Below are positions 10,844 through 23,596 of a DNA stretch of 64,000 nucleotides, piece by piece (the stretch's first letter is position 1; every line of letters starts with the position of its first letter). A model generated the notes under the pieces. That model saw only the letters and a program-made list of their open reading frames with translations, had not been told where the DNA came from and searched no databases. The position numbers and the translations under genes are program-made. Source of the stretch: Ceratodon purpureus (lineage: Eukaryota; Streptophyta; Bryopsida; Pseudoditrichales; Ditrichaceae); contig CM026433.1 in assembly GCA_014871385.1 (NCBI GenBank), positions 15,565,985-15,629,984 on the forward strand, written 5' to 3'.

Positions 10844-13800
10844 TTAATTAATGATCTTCAGGAGCAATGTATAGTATATAATTAATGGCCATGCCACTTA
10901 ATTGTCTACTTCGATAGATGATCAGACTGGATCATCAGAAGAGCAGCATAAACATGTACATTCCTAACAACTTACTTTCGTACTTATTTTATGAGTCTGA
11001 GCATTCTGCTTGTATGCAATATGCATGCTCCGGGATCATGGTCCAGCGGTACTACACAATCTCCCAGCTAGTTGTACCCATACATACAACTTAGTATTCA
11101 TTATTATGTATGGATACTTGCATCCCGGGGGACCGGAGCAGAGCATCACAGGCCAGTTCTACAAACCCCGGCGGACACAATTAGCAAGCTTGATTCTCAC
11201 TCAACTCCATCATTGTTGCACAGACAGTCCTTGACACTTGCTTTTCTTACACATATCTTTTAATGTGTTTTTCTGTTAGCAGAGATTCTTTATTATGTTT
11301 GTTATGATTTCTTAAAACAGTAGTTGTTCTGGACCCAATCAGGGATTTTTTAAAGTTTTTTTGCTGGTAGCACGACATGCACCCAGGAGTTTAGCCAAGT
11401 AAGGAAAATATGGACTGAATCATCCATTTACACATGTTCATTCATAAATTATCTATTATAAGTTGCTTTCATCCAAAAAGTGGCAATTTGATTAAAAATT
11501 TGAGAAGCCTTTGGTGATTTCATCCACAATTTTTTTACTATTTTTAGTGTATGAATAGCCAAACTCAGAAAACAGGTAAGATTTAGGCGACAATTCGCCA
11601 ATAAAAAAAACGCTGGACCCAATGGTCGTGGACTAGGGAAAGTAGAAGCGGAGAGAGAAGTAAGGTGGAGGCACCCATAGCCGACCATGTACCCATAACT
11701 AATGAGTAGACTTCTCCATTTCCGACCTCCATTTCCAACCACTTACTGTTCAAAATCTTGGGAGATCTAGAAGAAAGTATCAAGCATGATTGGTAGAAAG
11801 GGAATCAAAGGGAATAAAAGGGAATCATGTGGGAATATTTTGGTAGTAGCAGAGTGATTAAGTTTTGGTGTCATGGTGGTTGGTTATAGGTGTGCCTACA
11901 TATTGGTTATATGTATTACAAAAAAAATGTCTTTCAAAATTCATAGTAAATAAAATATTGAAGTAAACATGACATTTAAAGTTGCATTCCTCCTTAAACC
12001 TATTTCCCCTTCAAGGAAAAATCTCCCTCAATTTATACACCTTCAATCTTAGTGGCAAATCTCTTAACTGGTCGGTTATAGGTGCCTCCACCTTAAGAGG
12101 CTGAGGGGATTTGCATTTTCTTACTTGTTAAACTGGGTGTCCGGTATATAAGACGGGGTAGACTCTCACCATTTGAAACCCTATTCCTGTGAGGCCTCTC
12201 CACCTCTCGCGGAGCTCTCAAGGAATCATAGCAGTAGATCAAGATATTTTCACTCCGAAGTTAGAAAAGGGGAGGTAACCTCGGAAGTGAGTGGGGGAGT
12301 ACCGGTTTAAGTTATTACGTTAATGGAAACCATGCATGCAATGACTAGAAGAGGTGACCATGAACATGACCATTTTGGTCAGAATAGTTTAGTAATATTT
12401 AGTAAGAAGCTCTTTTCATTAATTTAAAAAATTGCATGTTTTAAAAAGAAATATGCCAACAATGAAAGATAACTTATGAATAAGTAAATTATCACTTTAA
12501 ATCTAAAATACTATGATTTATTTATTTTACTATTACATGGTCTCAATATTATTGATAAAACCAAAACTATAAAAAAAAACATTTTTAGAAATAGTAATTA
12601 AACAATTGCTAAATAAAAAAAATAAAAAACAAAAATCCACATCAGCCTTTGAATATTGTCCTTCTCCAAATAAATCTCAATTTTATTAAAATGTGAGTAT
12701 AATAGTCACAAAAAAATAATAGTTATAATAATTATAAGATTGACAGTCAGTGATGTTTGCTACCATTTCAACTCATAGAGGCTACTTAATCACAATAACA
12801 AAAATCCTTTGTTACTTTTCCCATCCACTTGTTCAAATGATTTGATGTTAAATTTTTGAGGCATTGTTGTATATACTTGCACTTTAGATATCATTTAGAA
12901 TTCCCAACATTTCCCAACATTTCCCAACAAGGTGAAACAAAAACACAAGAACAAGGTAACACAAGAACTTATAAGGTGGCAAGCTAAATTACATTGTAGT
13001 GAAGATTTACATAGAAAGTGGGATAGATCCAAACAAACTTTAGAGAGAACTGTTCAAATATTGTGAACCAAAGTAATTAACTAACCAGGAAAGAATTTAC
13101 TCTTTTTTTTTTCCTGAAAACAAAATCGAAGTATGTCACAAGACATTCAATATTCTGGTTAAAATCTTGGGCGATATGAAGACTTTGCAGTGATTTGTGG
13201 TTTCACAGTGATGTTGCTGAGGTCGGTTTTGGATGAATCATGTCATTTTGTACTGGACTGAAGTGAGTCACATAATATATTTTATATAGAAAATACATAT
13301 ATGCCCATTGTAACCACTTGTAGCCGCCTGTCAGAAGACTGGTTCTTGGGATGGCAGCCCACAATTGTCAAGAACTTGCCCCCACCGACCACTGCCATCC
13401 ACCAAACCCACTCTCCTCTCACACACTACATCATTTTGCATCCAAGAAATGTTCAACTGTTTCCAGAAAAACAAACAAACAAACAAACAGAGACAAACAG
13501 TCATACACACACATTGTGAGTGACACAATCCTCATGTCGATCATCAACTGATTAGTACTCCTACTAATTAGGTAGACTTCTCTCCAGACGGATCCCAACT
13601 CCATCTCCATCTCCATCTCCATCGCCAGAATGGAAGTAGCGTACTGCCAACTCAACTCATGACATACCTGCTCGTTCTCAGAAAGTAGTAGTCTAGACTA
13701 ACTCAGCCTCATCCCAGCTCCACCATCGTCTTCCTGCCTTCGTATGTTGAATTAGCCAAGGCCCAACTCTTCTATTCATTCTAAACTACTACTGTCTGTA

Positions 13801-14408
13801 ATCTTGCTTCAATTTTTCTTCTGTATATTGTCTTTTCTAATGTGCTACTACTCATTGATTGCTTTTAGAGAATCTAGGCTCTCATTATAGCATAGCTGCT
13901 GTATCAACCATTTCAGCCAAGTCCTTGCCTTGGTTGCATAATGTTGTTAATCACCTTAGCTTAGAAGTTAAGTAACTTCTCTACACATGCCCCCTTTTTT
14001 TTATCAGCAGTTGTTGTTAATTGAGCTGAGTGAAGCCAACTCTTCTTCTGTCTGTATTGCGTCGTCCATGTTTTCTCTCATGACTTGGTCGGTGTTTCGT
14101 TTTGCACATGTGAAGTAGCGCATGAGTTTTTGATAGCAATGACCAAACTTGGTTGCATGATGCTACCCTGTATCTATCCCTACACATGACTAAACTGTCT
14201 CAACAATATCAGACTGTGTTGGACTCTGGATCCATCCTCTCATGTGCTTGCTTGCTTGCTTGTGGAATTGACTCGGTCGGAGGTTTGTTTCTGGCGATGG
14301 AATTGAACTGAAGTAGTGGAGCTCATTGTTGGCAGTGTTCGTGGAGCCAGTTCGGTGGTGATGGATTTGTTTGGGAGGAAAGCCAGGGAGCTGTGAGCAG
14401 GATTGACA
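10844..14408. other. AT-rich intergenic DNA with short tandem repeats
   Basis: No gene was found. The stretch holds a short tandem repeat TTTCCCAACA x3 near 12902-12928, an A-run-rich section (12.4-12.7 kb), a CAAA repeat at 13470-13490 and a CCATCT repeat at 13591-13622. The part from about 13.7 kb probably includes the promoter and leader of the gene at 14464. Confidence 0.45.
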
Positions 14409-14444
14409 GGGGAGGGGAGGGGAGGGGAGGGGTGGGGTGGGGTG
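14409..14444 (+). promoter_or_regulatory. G-quadruplex-capable tract just before a start codon
   Basis: At least seven runs of four G separated by A or T lie 20 bp upstream of the ATG at 14464, on the mRNA-sense strand. If transcribed, this could fold as an RNA G-quadruplex and limit scanning. The runs are seen directly; the regulatory role is inferred. Confidence 0.6.
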
Positions 14445-14463
14445 CAATATTCTTCAGGTCACC

Positions 14464-15695
14464 ATGAGCACGAATTCTCATTTTGTGTCCATGAGGGCGG
14501 CCACCGACTTGGTTGTGGCGTCGAGGGTCTACATAGCCATGAGCATCCTGCTCTTCATCTACATGTGTTGTCTGCGGATGCTGGAGCGGTGTGCGCTTGT
14601 GGCGACCCTGCTTCAGATTTACAGAACGTTCCCGGAGCGTGTGTCGTCGTTTGTCGAGGTCGTCGCCTTGTCGTTCCGGGCTGCTTTGTGGATCACTCTG
14701 ATTGACTACCTCGGCGAGGAGAATTGCAAGCACTATTACGAGAGTGACCTCGTCGGGCTCTTGCGCCTTCGGTTCTGCAACTGCTTGAGGAGCGGGCTGT
14801 ATGTCACCCAGGGCGATGAGGCGTTTGCGTGCACGGATCGGTACAGAGTTAGCAGCCTGCGTCCCAGCAAAGCCCCTGCTCTCAGGTTTGATGCGAATAT
14901 TGCTCCTGCAGCGAGCCGTGAGCTGGGGCCTTTGAGGGATTATATGATTATGTTGAGGTCCAGTGCGGGGAAGGACGTGGTGGTACATTATGATGCAGAC
15001 TCGGAGTTTACAGAGCAATGCCAGAATGTCTTCAAAGAGGTAAGCTTAGGGTTTGATGCTCATCTTAGGCACAAGATTCTTGGTCAGTGTTCTTTGATTT
15101 GAGAGATCATTGCTTGAAGGTAATGTTGCGATAGTATAGTATTACGTCTTTTCCATGGATTGATTGTCATTACATATATTTATGATGGTGGATCTCTTCA
15201 TGGCAGATAACCAGATTGATGAGGTTTAATGAGAGTTATGCTGAGCTCTTTGCACCGAGGAAGAGGGAGCTCCTTGCGCCAGTGCGAGTGTGGGACAAAG
15301 GTGTGATTTTACCCGGGGCTTGGATAATGTGCACAAGGGATTATGTGATTGTTTTTCAAGATCTTGATGCAGATGTGAGCTTATGCGAGGTGATCTCGAA
15401 GTCTGGCAAGAAAATGTACCGGAGCATTTTTCCGAGCAGGTTGTTCGACCTCGAGAGGATGCTCGGTGGGCTGATGCCTGTGGTGAGGTTTGAGAATTTT
15501 GGGTTGGTGTCCTCGGGTTGGTTCTTCTGGGGCATGAACATACTGCACTCTTCCTCCTTTGACGAGCTCTTTAAATATTTGTTGTCCGGGCGAGATGTCT
15601 TTGTCACAAGGCTCTCCGGTGGCGGGCAGTCCACTCTTGTGTTGGGCAGAAGACCCAAATCCCTACCTGCATCGTTTGAAGATATATCGTTTTAG
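14464..15695 (+). CDS. Unrecognised putative membrane protein, two exons
   Basis: Exons 14464-15039 and 15207-15695 are joined in phase 0 (donor GAG|GTAAGC, acceptor GCAG|ATA) and encode 354 aa. The ATG has a good context (GTCACCATGA). A hydrophobic segment at about residues 16-38 (rich in Val, Ile, Leu, Met, Cys) is probably a membrane helix, and a second, weaker one lies at about 63-82. The rest is soluble-looking and Arg-rich, with a DYVIVFQDLDADVSL stretch and a GWFFWGMNILHSSSFDELF stretch in exon 2. I do not recognise a family and assign no function. The exon GC content is higher than that of the flanking DNA, which supports a real gene. Confidence 0.7.
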
Positions 15696-17625
15696 ATCAA
15701 GCAGATGACCTTGTGGACGTTGCTGGTTGACTGCGATCACTTGTTCCTTGAGCTTCTAATTCAGCAATTTCAACTTCAGAGTTTTTTGAACACTTATGGA
15801 GCATGGTTGTCTTAGACTGCCAAGCTGCAAAGAGCAATCTAGTCTCACAAGAGTTTACAGAACGAGCAATTATATTGTCCCGTTAAACCTGAAAACCTGC
15901 AATTAGCGACATTATCTGGGCTCGTCAGCCAACGGACTCTTTGTTCGATTGTATAAAGTAATACAGTAAGAAAGCAAGGCCTGTCAAGAACGCGAATTTC
16001 AGCCAAGACACTTGTACCAAGGTATGTACAGTACAGTGTTAATGCGGCAATTTTGTTTCCTATAGTGCTTGATTTTTTTGTTACACTTAAGTCATATTTG
16101 CTGCTCTTAATAGTTGTTGATACTTGCATAGCCACCTCTGTAACAGCGTGCACCACTACAGCATGCCATTGAGGGTGTCATGGCAGGAACCTGGAGTCTT
16201 TCATTTGGGTGAGATGAAAAGCTTTACAGAACGGCATGGCTGAAAGGAATTTAGCATTTGGGGAATCGGAGATGGAGCTGAGCACGTAAAGTTCTCGCAT
16301 TCTAACAAGTTGGTGCCAATGTGCAGACGATGCAGGCCTGTGTTTCATGGTAAAGATGTACTGCAGACACTGTTGGCAATTCATTAGTTTATTGGTCCTG
16401 ATTTGTATCCAGGTTTCTTCAAATAGCTCTGATGAATTTCTGATGTAATCACCTTATCAAATAGTCCGTCTTTTAGGTGCGAGGGTATGAATCTATAATA
16501 GATAAATTCATTACTTTGTACATCGTAGGATATACTTGTGATTCAAGCCTTCAATATCCTTGAATTGGTGAAAATCTCAGATTAGCTGAAAAATGTTTGA
16601 AGGTCAGAACACGGTTATGAATCAGCTTTCTTTGAATGTCTGATAACTCTAAACATTTCTCGATTTGCACATTCAGGTGTAGTGGACATCATTACTTCGT
16701 TTTGAAAGACAAATTTTGTTGGTTCGTTAATGAGTGTACTTGTAGACAATAGAGGTAAATTTTACACGTGACTTGTGAGTTTCGACATTACATGAAATGA
16801 GCATTGTCTTGATAAGATCTTCCAACAACCTCATACGGAAATGTCTCTGCCTTCCTTCTCCATCTGAGAAGGTCAACACTTCAAGTATCTATGGCACTGC
16901 CGAAACACCGCTCGTCTAAGCCACTTCTGTAGCCTGGCAGGTGATTCATTATAATTCATCAACTTCTACTTCGAAACCTGTTGAAGAATGGGTCACAAAA
17001 CCATGAAAAATCCGTTTGAACATTAATCTTGTCAGCTTACAGCTGCAAAAAAATAAAAATAAAAATAAAATAAATATACCATGTCGTAATCGAACATGCA
17101 CCACTTCTGATGAACCTGCTGTGAAACCTTCTTCAAAGCAAGTAACCCCAACTTCCAAGCACTGTGCCCTTTGCACTGCAGTACCCATGTAATAACTTGT
17201 TATCACTTATCTCACCAAAGAATATCTTAGTTCAGAATTGCATGAACGACTCAAGAATGATGCTGGGGAGGTAGCTTCATTAAATCAGTTTTTGTCTACC
17301 TGGCAATTGTACCATGCCAAGTGGCAGGCCTCCACATAATTGGTAAATTTGGTACCCATTAATATTAACTGCCACGTTACCCCCTTCACCTGTCGCCGCA
17401 TATAAGTTCTCATGAAATCATGATGTATCATTTCTCTCCAGATCCTGCACCACTTCAGTTTTTTTTTCGCCATCATTCAGAATCCAGATCATTCAGAGTT
17501 TGAAGAAGCAAGTTAGTGTAGAGGAGCTTAATAGATCAATCCCCGCATCAATTGCAATCGGTAGAGTTGATTTGATCAAGTGATCAGATTGTTGGTTTGA
17601 GGGAGATTGGAATTTGGGAGCCATC
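15696..17625 (+). other. Intergenic DNA, no gene seen
   Basis: The first few hundred bases are likely the 3' UTR of the two-exon gene. The remainder has only short open frames with no recognisable protein. An A-rich tract lies at 17046-17074. The last 150 bases probably form the leader of the gene starting at 17626. Confidence 0.4.
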
Positions 17626-18933
17626 ATGATGATGATGATGCACAAGGCTGTGAAGGTGTTGCCGTCCGGGTTGTGGGCTCGGGTGGAGGGCGTCGTTGGG
17701 AGATCAGTTGGTGAGCAGGGGCTATGGCAGAAGCCGGCCATGGCGATGAGCACCAAGTTAGACGGAAGCACGAAGTCAGGAATCGATGAAGGCTCTCCGG
17801 GAAACAACCCTGCTGAGCGGGAAGCTTTCAAGTAATTCTTTGCCTAAGAAACCTTTTCAGATCTCCTGCTTAACCCTTTCCTGTGATCATGCTCTGAAGT
17901 AGTTCGCAGAAGAATAGATTGGCTCCAGAGGTTGGGTTTGGTGAGAGTGGCTCAATTTTTTACTTATATATGTATTATCTACTATGGTTTAGTATAGGGG
18001 AGGCTGCCATTCAAAGACATCGGGCCCCTTATGTTTGTGGAAGGAATATTTAGGGCTCTTTTGCATCAAGATCGGAGCAGTGTTGGCAGATTCTTAAGAA
18101 GTGAACATCGTTTGGACGCAAGGCACAAAGTTGTGGAGTATCCAAACTGAAATGGACATTATTTATGTAAGAGTGATGTTTCTGCAATTGCATTATGCAT
18201 GTGTGCAGGATTGATATATGTATTCTTAAGCCGTGATTTGTGCTGTAACAGATCTGACATGGATTCCTCCTATGGAGATGCATACAGCACCCGGTCCTCT
18301 GATGAGGGTTTCGGGGAGCGATACGGTGAAGCTGTGAAAGTAGTGCTGGAGGAGAAGGAGGACACCAGAGAGCTTCAACGAGGTGAAACCGCCGAGCGTG
18401 ACCAGAACAAGGAATCCGGTAACATGTTTTTCTTTCCCTACTTTGCACACTAATGATTCAGGTTTTTCCGAATTGTAGGAATCTTCACTTTTCCGAGCAA
18501 TATATCTATATCCGACATGGGTTCACCCTCTGTCAACTAAAAAACTTACGATTTAAGAAAATCGTTGACAGATTCCATAAGAACCAGTGGAATAAACTGT
18601 TTCATAATCTGAGTTGCGCAGTTGGCATTCATATGAAAATTATGCCGTTTTCAACGCCGAGTATTTATTTGAAAAGATCTTCAAACTGAAAACTATGGCT
18701 CCCCAATCTGCAGAATCGTACTGTTGTTCTTGACGAGTTAATTCGGTTACTTGTACTGTCAATATGCAGTTAAACAGGTGCAATATGACACATCACAAGG
18801 GGAGCATGTTCGGGAGAAGGAAGTAGCTCGGCACAGCGAAAAGGGGACTGCATTTGAGAGTGATCTCGCTGCCCACAAGCGCCAGGAAGAAAATCACAAA
18901 TCTGAGGGTGGCCGTGGTGGTGCAGCAACTTGA
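17626..18933 (+). CDS. Small acidic plant protein of unknown function, three exons
   Basis: Exons 17626-17831, 18252-18418 and 18770-18933 use GT-AG junctions and keep phase, giving about 178 aa. The N terminus (Met repeat, then HKAVKVLPSGLWARV) is basic and Ser/Thr-containing and could be an organelle presequence; this is weak inference. The middle (SSYGDAYSTRSSDEGFGERYG) and end (YDTSQGEHVREKEVARH) are hydrophilic, charged and probably disordered. They are reminiscent of short plant proteins of unknown function, but I cannot name the family. The start could be any of four consecutive ATG codons. Confidence 0.62.
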
Positions 18934-19267
18934 AGTAGAATATGTTGTGATTGATTGTTGTAGCTTTGGAAGTTGTAGTCTGGCGCTCCGATCCAGTATG
19001 CAACGAACGAGCTGCAGCATGCTATGTTTCGTGGTGCCCATTATTACACGTTTAAGACTGATGCTCAGTTGGACTAACCTGCGGTGAATATCGAGGTTAC
19101 TCCATATGAGCTTCTAGGTGGATGCACCTCTTTTTTTATATGTATCATGATGTACAAAACAAGTGTATTACAATACATATTGCTCAACTTCTATGGACTT
19201 GCACTTGTGAGATTTGCTGGATTACGCCAACATTCTCAAAGTAAGACAGTATGATAACTTTGATGTA

Positions 19268-19825
19268 CAGTAGGGTCCAACATGGAATGTCCTTTTTGCA
19301 ATTCCAGGGATGGTGTCCAACATTGCTGCCAACTTTGACACCCTCCACAGGACTTAAAAATTGCTATTTTACCTTAAAAATTTGGGGAAAACATCATCAC
19401 TATGTTGAGAATATGCATACCAAATTTCAAGTCCAGGGTCTTATGAAACAAAAGTTATCAAAGATTAACCACCATGGGGTAGCTGTGAGAAAAGTTTCAC
19501 AACTGCCAAATTTGACACCCTCCCAAGGATTGAGGAATTTTTTTTACCTATGGAATCTTTGGAGTGGAAACACCTTCATGTTGATTAAATGTGTGAAAAA
19601 ATCCAAGTCCAAAAGACCCACACAAAAAATGATATTCCAAATCTACCAATAGGTGTAGTTGTGAGAAACAAAGAGGAAAATCATCTCATAACTTTGACAC
19701 CCTCCCTAGGGTTGAGTATTTGTTGTTTGAACATGAAATTTTTCACACGTGTTATCAAATTAAAAATTTCATGTCCCTATACCAGCCCGGCACCAAAAAA
19801 CGACATTCCATGTTGGACCCTACTG
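19268..19825. mobile_element. 558-bp MITE, TA duplication, internally triplicated
   Basis: The ends are near-perfect inverted repeats of about 26 bp (CAGTAGGGTCCAACATGGAA... and its complement) flanked by TA (19266-19267 and 19826-19827). This is a Tc1/mariner or pogo-type signature. Inside, a unit containing TTTGACACCCTCC recurs at 19334, 19511 and 19693, so the interior is about three diverged 180-bp copies. It has no coding capacity. Confidence 0.82.
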
Positions 19826-20273
19826 TACAGTAACTTTAACGAAACGAACTCTATCGCTATTTCAGAGCAGTGATTCAATTGGCACAAACAATCAGGCTGT
19901 CATTGTGATGCCAAATTAAATTGGTAAAACGTAATCAATTCACATCAAGGAACTCTTATTGATCTCCTGTTCGAGTATATAGATTTAGAGTCTCAATATT
20001 TACAGAAAACATTGAACTCATAAATCTGTAACTTCTTGAGCGCTTCCATGTGAAGTACCGTACAGGGAGTTCTAAAGAAGCTCCACTACTTATTTGGACA
20101 TAAACCAAAGAATTCTAAAACTAAAAATGAAAACATAATACTCTGTAGACAGTGCAGTATGTTTCTGTAGTTACTATGTAGTGTACCCCAAGTATGATAA
20201 TTCTCTGAGTCTGTCACTCTAACTGATTCGAATTTGAGACTTCCTCGTAGGACGTGAAAATTTGAAGGGCTAT

Positions 20274-20546
20274 TCATCCGTTGCATACTCTGCAGTACCA
20301 TTTTCCGCAGCTGCATCGCCTGCCGTCCCCAAAGGTTGTGAAACTTGGATGTCCTTCGGTATGAGCCGGCCAATAGTTTCCAGGTGCAGTCAGGCTCATT
20401 GATGGAGCATCGAGGATCATGGTCGCCATTACGAGGAGTTTTCCGATGTATGGACACTCCTTGAGTCCTTGGCGACGAGGCTCCTGGCCTTCGTGGAGCT
20501 CCGCAGGAAGGCCAAAGTATGTAAGAAAGTCCTCCATGGAACTCAT
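20274..20546 (-). CDS. Possible 90-aa Cys-tailed small protein
   Basis: The frame runs from an ATG at 20546 down to the stop at 20274. It begins MSSMEDFLTYFGLPAE and ends in a compact cysteine cluster, C-S-C-G-K-W-Y-C-R-V-C. A TATA box (TATAAAA on the minus strand, 20663-20669) lies about 120 bp upstream, which fits a short leader. I do not recognise it. A longer overlapping frame without good features exists, so the call rests on TATA placement and the cysteine tail only. Confidence 0.4.
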   Translation of the reverse strand: MSSMEDFLTYFGLPAELHEGQEPRRQGLKECPYIGKLLVMATMILDAPSMSLTAPGNYWPAHTEGHPSFTTFGDGRRCSCGKWYCRVCNG

Positions 20547-20662
20547 TTTCAGTGTGATGCTCTCTCAATGAGCCTTACAGCGAGCAATGAAGAGGGAATG
20601 ACGAGGCATGTGCAAGCAAGGGATAAGATGTGGTGGTGAGAATGTTGGTCGTCTTGACTGCA

Positions 20663-20669
20663 TTTTATA
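20663..20669 (-). promoter_or_regulatory. Candidate TATA box for the 90-aa gene
   Basis: TATAAAA on the minus strand, in the context CCAGTATAAAATGC, would place transcription start near 20635, about 90 bp before the ATG at 20546. Confidence 0.4.
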
Positions 20670-21833
20670 CTGGATACAAGACTGCCGTGATAGTTTCACT
20701 TGCCCAATTTTGACAATTCGGAGTCCTACTAAGACTCTTCAAGCTTGGGTAAATGTCCGACGTTAACTTGACCAGTTTGAGGACTTCCACTCCACCGACC
20801 GTAGTGCTTGTAAACCTCCCAGACAAGTGACAATATAACTGTTTGATTTGGTGCACCGGTTTGTATGCTGGTGCAGCAGGAGTCTTGAGGCAGATGATTT
20901 TCAGATTGTTTCTGACACGAAGCACACACACACTAGTGTGATCAAATTCTCCACTTCTAAGATTGTGGGGTCCAAGTCGTGCATGAAGCACAGTCTTGAC
21001 ACCGGTTGTGGCAATTGTGCAGACTGTGACCACCAGACAGGATGGAATTGGACACGAACATAGACCTGTAGTTGATTCGTCAAACATGTAGAGTTGCGTG
21101 ATGGAAGTTGATTGTTGAGTAGGTTCATACTAGGTTCTTTGAGCATTCACTCTCCTTAAATTGGCATGTAATTCAGAGACACCAGATGAAGGCTAATTTT
21201 GACACCAATTCGGTCGGAAAGCCTCGACCAAGAATCACTATATTGCTAAGAACTGCAGAGGTGTAGTGGGCCCACTGGTCATGGTCATAGTTTTGAGCAT
21301 AGCAGCGTGTCCATTATAAAGTGAGACTAATTAGAATTCAAATAAACAGCTTGTGAGAGTTCTGTCTGCAGATAACTTTTACCGATAACACCGTTCGCAG
21401 TGGAGCCAGAAACGTGGTACCGACTTTTCCATAAAATATTCGATATAGACTGCAGTGTCAACTGTCGGAGAAAGCAGCACTTTGGGCCACAAAGTCGCTA
21501 TTATAGTAGCGATTGATCAGTCGTAATCAGGGCAATGTAAGTCCGAACATGGACAAAAGAACCATCCAATGGACTCTACGCGTGGCACGGCATACCATTA
21601 AACGGGAACATAGTTTTCAAAGCCTAACGCTGTCGCATAGTTGCTATTTGACAAGAAAGTTGCATTCAATGTGGTGAAACCGTACAAGATTTCCCAAGGA
21701 ATGAGAGCCAAGAAATATTCTCTTCCATTTATGAATGGTGAACATTAGCACTCTCTTTCCGCACCCCGATTCAATAACAGAATGGGATTCTATAATCCAT
21801 ATCTCACCACTGTCTGAAACTTTGCGGAAATCC
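20670..21833. other. Intergenic DNA between the 90-aa gene and RPL27
   Basis: No coding exon is recognised. The stretch contains the upstream region of the minus-strand small gene and the 3' flank of RPL27. Open frames here are short and lack any family feature. Confidence 0.4.
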
Positions 21834-23440
21834 TCAAAACCTAAGCTTGGAGAAGAACCACCTGTTCTTGCCAGTCTTGAACCTCTCTTCCAAAACTGCT
21901 TTCGCCCCCTGTCAACGTCAACACAAAATCAGGAACGCATGCAAACAGGAAAATTCCGACACAGTTCCCCTATCTGCACAAAACCACATCCAAAACACTC
22001 CGACACTGTTTGATACCTACCACCGACAAACAAAATTCACACTTCACTCAGGTTGGAGTTGATTCAACCAAGGACTAAAAGTAAGGGCTTTGAGTGGTGA
22101 TCGTTGATTACCTTTCTGGCTTCAACACGGCTAGCGGTAGATTCCAACTTCTCAGCAGTCACAGTGTTCTTCAAGTCCACGTCCAGAGTATACCTGTCCA
22201 GATATATGATATGTAATGAATCAGTAGTCCCTCCTTTGAGGCTAGATGCAACAATTACAATGTGTTGAAAATCTCCTACCATTGTGAGGGACTCGTCATT
22301 CCGAACTAGAACGTTTTTTGAAAGAAGGTGTGGGACTAGCAACAAGATTGATCAAAATTATTCGTATATCCGAGTGTCAGCTACGCGCTTCCACAAATCC
22401 TAGACTACGAATTTAACCTTCAGATGTGCTAGACAATTCCAAGTCTTTAAAGTTCGTAATCAACCACTGTCTGAGAAGCTACTATCAGATTGCACCCAGT
22501 AATAGGGGTGTTGTCAGCGAAACTTCCAGGTTTCTTTATGCCTCCCATGAATCAGACGAACATAAACGTAAGGCTGGGATTAAAAAGAGGCAGAACCCAA
22601 TGACTTTCAGAACCCCCTAAAAAAGGTGCAAAGTTTCTCTTATAAACATCAGCCATATCACTCTGATTAGCAGAAACAGAGGTGTAACACAAATCTCAGA
22701 CTAAACAAATACCTGGTGGGCATAATGTGGTTGTAGTTGACGACTTTTGTGAACGCTTTCAGCCTTGAGCGCTTGGCAATGGTCTTCTGTGACGCCTTCT
22801 TGATCACCTGCAACCATAGAACAAGGAACAACTCTCAGAAGGAAATCCTCTTCATTGCATCCAGCTACGGTGCCACCACCGTCTCACCATCCCGTACCGA
22901 AAAAAAGTCGTTCCAGGGAAGATCCATTTGCAGTTGCTGATTGCTAGAGCTCCAGATAACGAACATACAACTCCATGCAACGCAATTCAACAGAGACGAG
23001 AAAAAGCACGGTAACCAAATAGCCCTATCTAAGCAAATATGTAGGTCATTGTCCGATGAAGGCTCAAGGTCAAAAAAAGACTAAATAAGAGAGCTCCCAA
23101 GGCAAATCGTACAAAAAGCTTCAAGCACAGGATCCGACCAACATTATTACCCCTAAAAGACGACCTAATCAACCAACTCCGAAGTCCGATTCCCAGCAAT
23201 ACGAGTTAACCCTGGACAGCCCCACTCACGCTCTCGAGACCACAAAACCCAGAAGATAGAAGCGGAGGAGGAAACAACTCATACCTTGCGGGGGTACTTG
23301 GCGATGCCGGTGACGATGGCGTGACCGTAGGGGCGCTCCTTGGTGCCATCGTCGAAGTTCTTAACGATGACAGCCTTGCGGCCGGCGTAGCGGCCCTGCA
23401 GGAGCACCACCACCTTGTTGGGCTTCAGAAACTTCACCAT
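21834..23440 (-). CDS. RPL27: 60S ribosomal protein eL27
   Basis: Minus-strand exons are 23440-23285, 22807-22713, 22193-22112 and 21908-21834. They join in phase to give 135 aa, the usual plant eL27 length. The N terminus [20 protein letters not shown] is the KOW-type fold of the family. [17 protein letters not shown] spans the second junction (split Arg codon), and the protein ends [17 protein letters not shown], the conserved C terminus. It is a structural component of the cytosolic large subunit. The gene is divergent from VPS36, with start codons 561 bp apart, and telomere-like CCCTAA repeats typical of ribosomal-protein promoters lie between them. All introns follow GT-AG. No truncation or frameshift is seen. 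Confidence 0.96.
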
Positions 23441-23578
23441 TGTGGCTCGCGACTGGAGACTCTGGCTGCACCCACCCGCTCGCTCACTCACTCACTCACT
23501 CACTCAGTCACTGCCGAGAGAAATGGCGAAAGAGGTTTGGCATCGTCTTCCTGCGCATTTCTACAACGCATTTCCCAA

Positions 23579-23596
23579 CCCCTAACCCTAACCCTG
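23579..23596. promoter_or_regulatory. Telo-box-like CCCTAA repeats in a divergent promoter
   Basis: Two and a half CCCTAA units lie about 140 bp upstream of the RPL27 start and about 410 bp upstream of the VPS36 start. Telo boxes (AAACCCTAA) are established elements of plant ribosomal-protein promoters. The role here is inferred from position. Confidence 0.6.
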
